A stretch of 25,863 bases of DNA from an uncultured Rothia sp. (lineage in GTDB: Bacteria > Actinomycetota > Actinomycetes > Actinomycetales > Micrococcaceae). Of this stretch, positions 22,994 through 25,863 are shown piece after piece; position 1 is the first letter of the stretch; each line of letters starts with the position of its first letter. Position numbers and translations under genes: made by a program. The DNA is taken from NCBI GenBank assembly GCA_946222285.1, contig CAMIIP010000023.1, positions 1-25,863 on the forward strand. Direction: 5' to 3'. Below the pieces are notes generated by a model. That model was given only the letters and a program-made list of their open reading frames with translations. It ran no database searches and had not been told where the DNA came from.

Positions 22994-24598
22994 GTGGAAG
23001 AAAACATTACTCCCGAACGCGACGACTACGAGGATAAGTTCCTCGCCGGCGGCTCCGATGACGTCTCAGAGCGCCTGGCAGAAATTGATGACGAAACTGC
23101 CGAACTTCGCGCCGAAGCTCTACGCGAAGGTCTCGAAGACTACGAGCTAGACGAAGAAGACCAGGAGCTACTCGGCTCCTGGGGCTTTGATATTAACGAA
23201 TCAGACCCCGAAGAAGCAGATCCTGTGGTTGCTATTGTGGGTCGCCCCAACGTGGGTAAATCAACCATCGTCAACCGCATTATTGGTCGCCGTGAGGCAG
23301 TGGTTGAAGACAAGCCCGGTGTTACCCGCGACCGCGTCTCTTACAAGGCGGAGTGGGCTGGCAAAGATTTTACCCTGGTCGATACCGGTGGTTGGGAAGC
23401 CGACGCTAAAGGCATCGACGCACAGGTAGCAGCCCAGGCAGAAATCGCAGTAGCACACGCTGACGTTGTGCTGCTGGTAGTTGATGCTCTGGTGGGCATT
23501 TCGGCAACCGACGAAGCGATTGTGCGTATGTTGCGCCGCGTAGATAAGCCCATCTTGCTGGTGGCTAACAAGGTGGACGCCGAGCACCAGGAAGCTGAAA
23601 TTCATGCTCTCTGGTCTTTGGGCATGGGCGAGCCCTATCCTGTCTCTGGTGTGCACGGTCGCGGTCTAGCGGACTTGCTAGATGCGGTTTTGAAGGTCAT
23701 GCCAGAACATTCACAGTACGCTGAACCCGAGGCTCTGGGCGGCCCTCGACGAGTCGCCCTGGTGGGGCGACCTAACGTGGGCAAATCATCGCTGCTGAAC
23801 AAGCTCGCCGGTGAAGAACGCGCCGTCGTCAACGATTTGGCAGGCACCACTCGTGACCCTGTAGACGAAATCGTAGAACTGGGCGACCGCCCCTGGCGTT
23901 TTGTGGATACTGCCGGTATTCGCCGCCGTGTTCACATGGCCAAGGGCGCAGACTTCTACGCTTCTTTGCGTACTCAGACTGCCATTGAGCGCTCCGAAGT
24001 CTGTGTTGTTCTTTTGGATGTATCCGAGCCTATCTCGGAACAGGACGTTCGTATTATCCAGCAGGTTGTTGACTCGGGCCGCGCACTGGTGCTCGCCTTC
24101 AACAAATGGGACACCCTCGATGAGGAACGCCGCGAATTGCTAGAACGCGAAATCGACCGCGACCTCGCCCATGTTGCCTGGGCACCGCGCGTCAACATCT
24201 CCGCTCGTACCGGCTGGCACAAAGACAAGTTGGTTCCGGCGCTGGAAACCGCCCTGGAATCCTGGGACTCACGTATTTCAACCGGCCGCCTCAACGCCTT
24301 CCTGGGCGAAATCGTGGCAGCGCACCCCCACCCCCTACGCGGTGGCAAGCAGCCCCGAATCCTCTTCGGCACGCAGGTCTCCTCACATCCGCCCAAGTTC
24401 GTTCTCTTCACCACTGGCTTCTTGGATCCCGGCTACCGCCGCTTCATCATGCGCCAGCTGCGTGAAACCTTCGACTACACGGGTACTCCCATTGAGATCT
24501 CGATGCGCGTACGTGAACGCAGGACGCTCGGCGAACGTCAGGCTGGCAAGCCCGGCAAAGCATCGAAAGGCTCACGCCCCAAGAGCAATCGGCGGTAG
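22994..24598 (+). CDS. der: Ribosome biogenesis GTPase Der (EngA)
   Basis: This 534-aa protein contains two tandem GTPase domains. The first has GRPNVGKS at 83-90, DTGGW and NKVD; the second has GRPNVGKSSLLNK near 258-270, DTAGIRRR and NKWD. A KH-like domain follows (about 430-510), then a basic tail rich in Gly, Lys and Arg. Der acts in assembly of the 50S subunit. The first 74 residues are acidic and rich in Glu and Asp, longer than the E. coli protein and typical of actinobacterial Der. The GTG at 22994 has AGG 7 nt upstream. A TATAAA at 22960-22965 may be a -10 of a private promoter. Codon use is biased to C/G endings, as expected of strong expression. Confidence 0.95.
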   Translation: MEENITPERDDYEDKFLAGGSDDVSERLAEIDDETAELRAEALREGLEDYELDEEDQELLGSWGFDINESDPEEADPVVAIVGRPNVGKSTIVNRIIGRREAVVEDKPGVTRDRVSYKAEWAGKDFTLVDTGGWEADAKGIDAQVAAQAEIAVAHADVVLLVVDALVGISATDEAIVRMLRRVDKPILLVANKVDAEHQEAEIHALWSLGMGEPYPVSGVHGRGLADLLDAVLKVMPEHSQYAEPEALGGPRRVALVGRPNVGKSSLLNKLAGEERAVVNDLAGTTRDPVDEIVELGDRPWRFVDTAGIRRRVHMAKGADFYASLRTQTAIERSEVCVVLLDVSEPISEQDVRIIQQVVDSGRALVLAFNKWDTLDEERRELLEREIDRDLAHVAWAPRVNISARTGWHKDKLVPALETALESWDSRISTGRLNAFLGEIVAAHPHPLRGGKQPRILFGTQVSSHPPKFVLFTTGFLDPGYRRFIMRQLRETFDYTGTPIEISMRVRERRTLGERQAGKPGKASKGSRPKSNRR

Positions 24599-24841
24599 GG
24601 TATTTATACAAAAGGTTCAGACTTCGCTTTGTACCGCCAGAACGCTCCAGCTTAGATTTCGGCTCCGCCGGAAATCTGGCTTACGTCTCGCAAAGTGGCT
24701 AGCACTCTTTAATTCGCTTGCCTCTTGTGTGCTCGCACGCTCGCACCTGGCAAACTCATCTCATGAGGCGATTCACGCCAGACCCAGCCAGCTTGCCTCA
24801 CGCTGTGTTGTGACCGACGGCTCGGAATGAAAGCTGATTCT
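24599..24841. other. Non-coding interval between der and the TetR terminator
   Basis: No gene, tRNA or strong promoter is seen here. A stem-loop with arms GATTTC (24655-24660) and GAAATC (24671-24676), flanking GGC-TCC-GCC, is the clearest structure. A tandem GCTCGCAC repeat lies near 24732-24747. A long frame that continues from der's second frame crosses the interval but has no start of its own. Confidence 0.4.
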
Positions 24842-24880
24842 AAGTCCCCGGAACTGAGAAGTTCTGGGGACTTATTTTTT
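24842..24880 (+). terminator. Strong terminator downstream of der
   Basis: Arms 24842-24855 and 24860-24873 pair over 14 bp with one wobble around a GAGA loop, followed by ATTTTTT. The right arm overlaps the stop codon of the convergent TetR gene. Confidence 0.85.
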
Positions 24881-25519
24881 GTGAGTTGATGTAGGGATGA
24901 TAATGCATTTCAGCCCACTGAGCAGCTCATGTGATAGCTCCTGGCGAACTGAATCAGGTGCGTTGAGACAGTCAATGGTTAAACCATTCACTAAGGCCGA
25001 GATGAGATGAGCCGCTGATTTTATGCTTAATCCTGGGGCTAAATCGTAGGCTTTATCGAGCTGGGTCAGCCCAACAATGATTCTGTCCTGAAAGAGTTCT
25101 AACGCCTGCCAATACAGTTTAGAGAGCCAATCGTGAGAATCCGCGTTGGCACTGAAGCTAACCCACGCAATCGCATCTTCGCGTCCCGAATCGCTGGTGG
25201 GCAATAAATCTTCAAGAAGAAGATAAAGAATCTCAGGAGTCACAGTAGTAATTTCTGAATGTTTTCTAGTTTCAAGACCACGTTCACTTTGTCGTTGAAT
25301 AGAACGGATAAAACCTGCTCGAAGAAGAGCTTCTTTGCTCGGAAAATGATACTGAACTGTGCCAGACGCTACTTTCGCTCTGTTAGCTACTTTTCGTACA
25401 CTAATTGCATCAAAGCCTTGTTCAGCTATCACAGAAATTACAGCGTCTGCTATGAGCGATGCGCCGGATGAAAACTTTTGTGTAAAGGGCAGATACTCTA
25501 GATTTTTGGACTCACTCAT
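24872..25519 (-). CDS. TetR-family transcriptional regulator
   Basis: The 215-aa product has a TetR N-terminal helix-turn-helix at about 20-66 (GFDAISVRKVANRAKVASGTVQYHFPSKEALL is the recognisable stretch, here cited by position) and a helical ligand-binding domain of unassigned type. The ATG at 25519 has no ribosome binding site, so the message may be leaderless. It is divergent to a GAP-like membrane protein gene, with a 16-bp inverted repeat between them that is the likely operator. Control of the neighbour and of itself is inferred from this layout. The effector is unknown. Confidence 0.87.
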   Translation of the reverse strand: MSESKNLEYLPFTQKFSSGASLIADAVISVIAEQGFDAISVRKVANRAKVASGTVQYHFPSKEALLRAGFIRSIQRQSERGLETRKHSEITTVTPEILYLLLEDLLPTSDSGREDAIAWVSFSANADSHDWLSKLYWQALELFQDRIIVGLTQLDKAYDLAPGLSIKSAAHLISALVNGLTIDCLNAPDSVRQELSHELLSGLKCIIIPTSTHKK

Positions 25520-25536
25520 GATTATATTCTATAGTG

Positions 25537-25552
25537 TCGTACAAACGTACGA
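25537..25552. promoter_or_regulatory. Putative TetR operator
   Basis: TCGTAC-AAAC-GTACGA has perfect 6-bp arms and a 4-bp spacer, halfway between the divergent TetR and membrane-protein starts. TATAGA at 25553-25558 abuts it as a possible -10 for the plus-strand gene. The site would cover both promoters. Confidence 0.6.
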
Positions 25553-25569
25553 TATAGATTGTGGAGATT

Positions 25570-25812
25570 ATGGGAAACATTCTGGCGCTCATCGGTTTGT
25601 CACTTTTGGATAGTTTGAGTATGGTTACGCTGGTTATACCGTTGGTGCTTATTCTAAGAAAGGGAAGAGTGGAGTTGCCTGCCCTGCTGGCATATTTGAC
25701 TACGGTTGCTATTGTTTACTTCTTCCTCGGTGTCAGTCTGTTGTTAGGTTTTACCTATGTGGCTGATACTTTTAGTGCCTTTTCCCGTACCGAGACATTT
25801 TCGTGGCTATGA
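25570..25812 (+). CDS. GAP-family-like membrane protein, short or truncated
   Basis: The ATG at 25570 follows GGAG closely; a GTG at 25561 is an alternative. The 80-aa product has two to three hydrophobic helices. The pattern is LIGLSLLDSLSMVTLVIPLVLIL, a basic loop (RKGRVEL), then LLAYLTTVAIVYFFLGVSLL (cited in pieces), resembling the first part of GAP/Sap (sulfolipid-addressing-like) membrane proteins. Those are usually over 200 aa with six helices. The frame stops at TGA 25810-25812, and nothing clearly continuing it is seen in the last 50 bases, so it is probably truncated or frameshifted. The divergent TetR gene probably regulates it. Confidence 0.5.
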   Translation: MGNILALIGLSLLDSLSMVTLVIPLVLILRKGRVELPALLAYLTTVAIVYFFLGVSLLLGFTYVADTFSAFSRTETFSWL

Positions 25813-25863
25813 GGCTTATTCATAAGGGGTACCCCGCAGCAAAGAAAATCAACCCACGCACCA

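Noticed and set aside
24171..24830. 219-codon frame running from inside der into the gap
   Set aside because: Most of it is der in another frame; the tail has no independent start or recognisable domain.
24599..24841. tRNA gene after der
   Set aside because: No T-loop GGTTCRANNCC or acceptor-stem pairing was found.

Overview
The window is a piece of a moderate-GC actinobacterial chromosome, most likely Micrococcaceae and probably Rothia or a close relative. That assignment is an inference from gene order, frequent GTG/TTG starts and protein character; no rRNA is present to confirm it. The backbone follows the conserved actinobacterial order known from Mycobacterium tuberculosis Rv1691-Rv1713: TPR protein, HAD phosphatase, small ORF, tlyA, nadK, recN, Nudix hydrolase, xerD, then ParA-like ATPase, scpA, scpB, rluB, cmk and der, here with tyrA between rluB and cmk. 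Genes usually found between recN and the Nudix gene (steA/steB-type genes and pyrG) are absent, and the junction carries a perfect 16-bp palindrome.

Region by region: 1-228 holds a terminator of an upstream unit and a hairpin-rich leader. 228-3611 is a tight run of TPR protein (arginine/glycine-rich N-terminus), HAD-IIA phosphatase, 62-aa protein and TlyA. 3626-8149 begins with a LexA-type SOS box and a promoter predicted to give a leaderless nadK message, followed by nadK-recN (ATGA overlap) and Nudix-xerD. 8183-16280 is an accessory block inserted between xerD and the ParA/scp genes. It has a divergent Nramp-like permease, pxpA, a pxpB-pxpC fusion, a biotin carboxylase-BCCP fusion, a GntR/FCD regulator, and a convergent dctA-type C4-dicarboxylate carrier. 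16280-16964 is a small membrane-protein gene broken by one extra base. 17067-24598 is the chromosome-segregation, RNA-modification and ribosome-biogenesis run. 24872-25812 is a divergent TetR regulator and a truncated GAP-like membrane protein.

The most interesting part is the accessory block. PxpA/B/C form the prokaryotic ATP-dependent 5-oxoprolinase, and PxpB/PxpC-like domains are homologous to the carboxyltransferase part of urea carboxylase. Here the PxpBC fusion overlaps by 8 bp with a gene that fuses biotin carboxylase to a biotin carrier domain. Together the two genes rebuild a urea-carboxylase-like enzyme on two chains. The sequence therefore suggests a biotin-dependent variant of 5-oxoproline (or related lactam/amide) hydrolysis. 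Its companion transporter is an Nramp-fold protein that has lost the metal-binding motif. Two near-identical operators of the form ATTGTT-N-AACAAT lie before pxpA and pxpBC and are probably read by the GntR protein encoded at the end of the cluster.

Calls rest on reading the sequence and on remembered family features; no database search was run.
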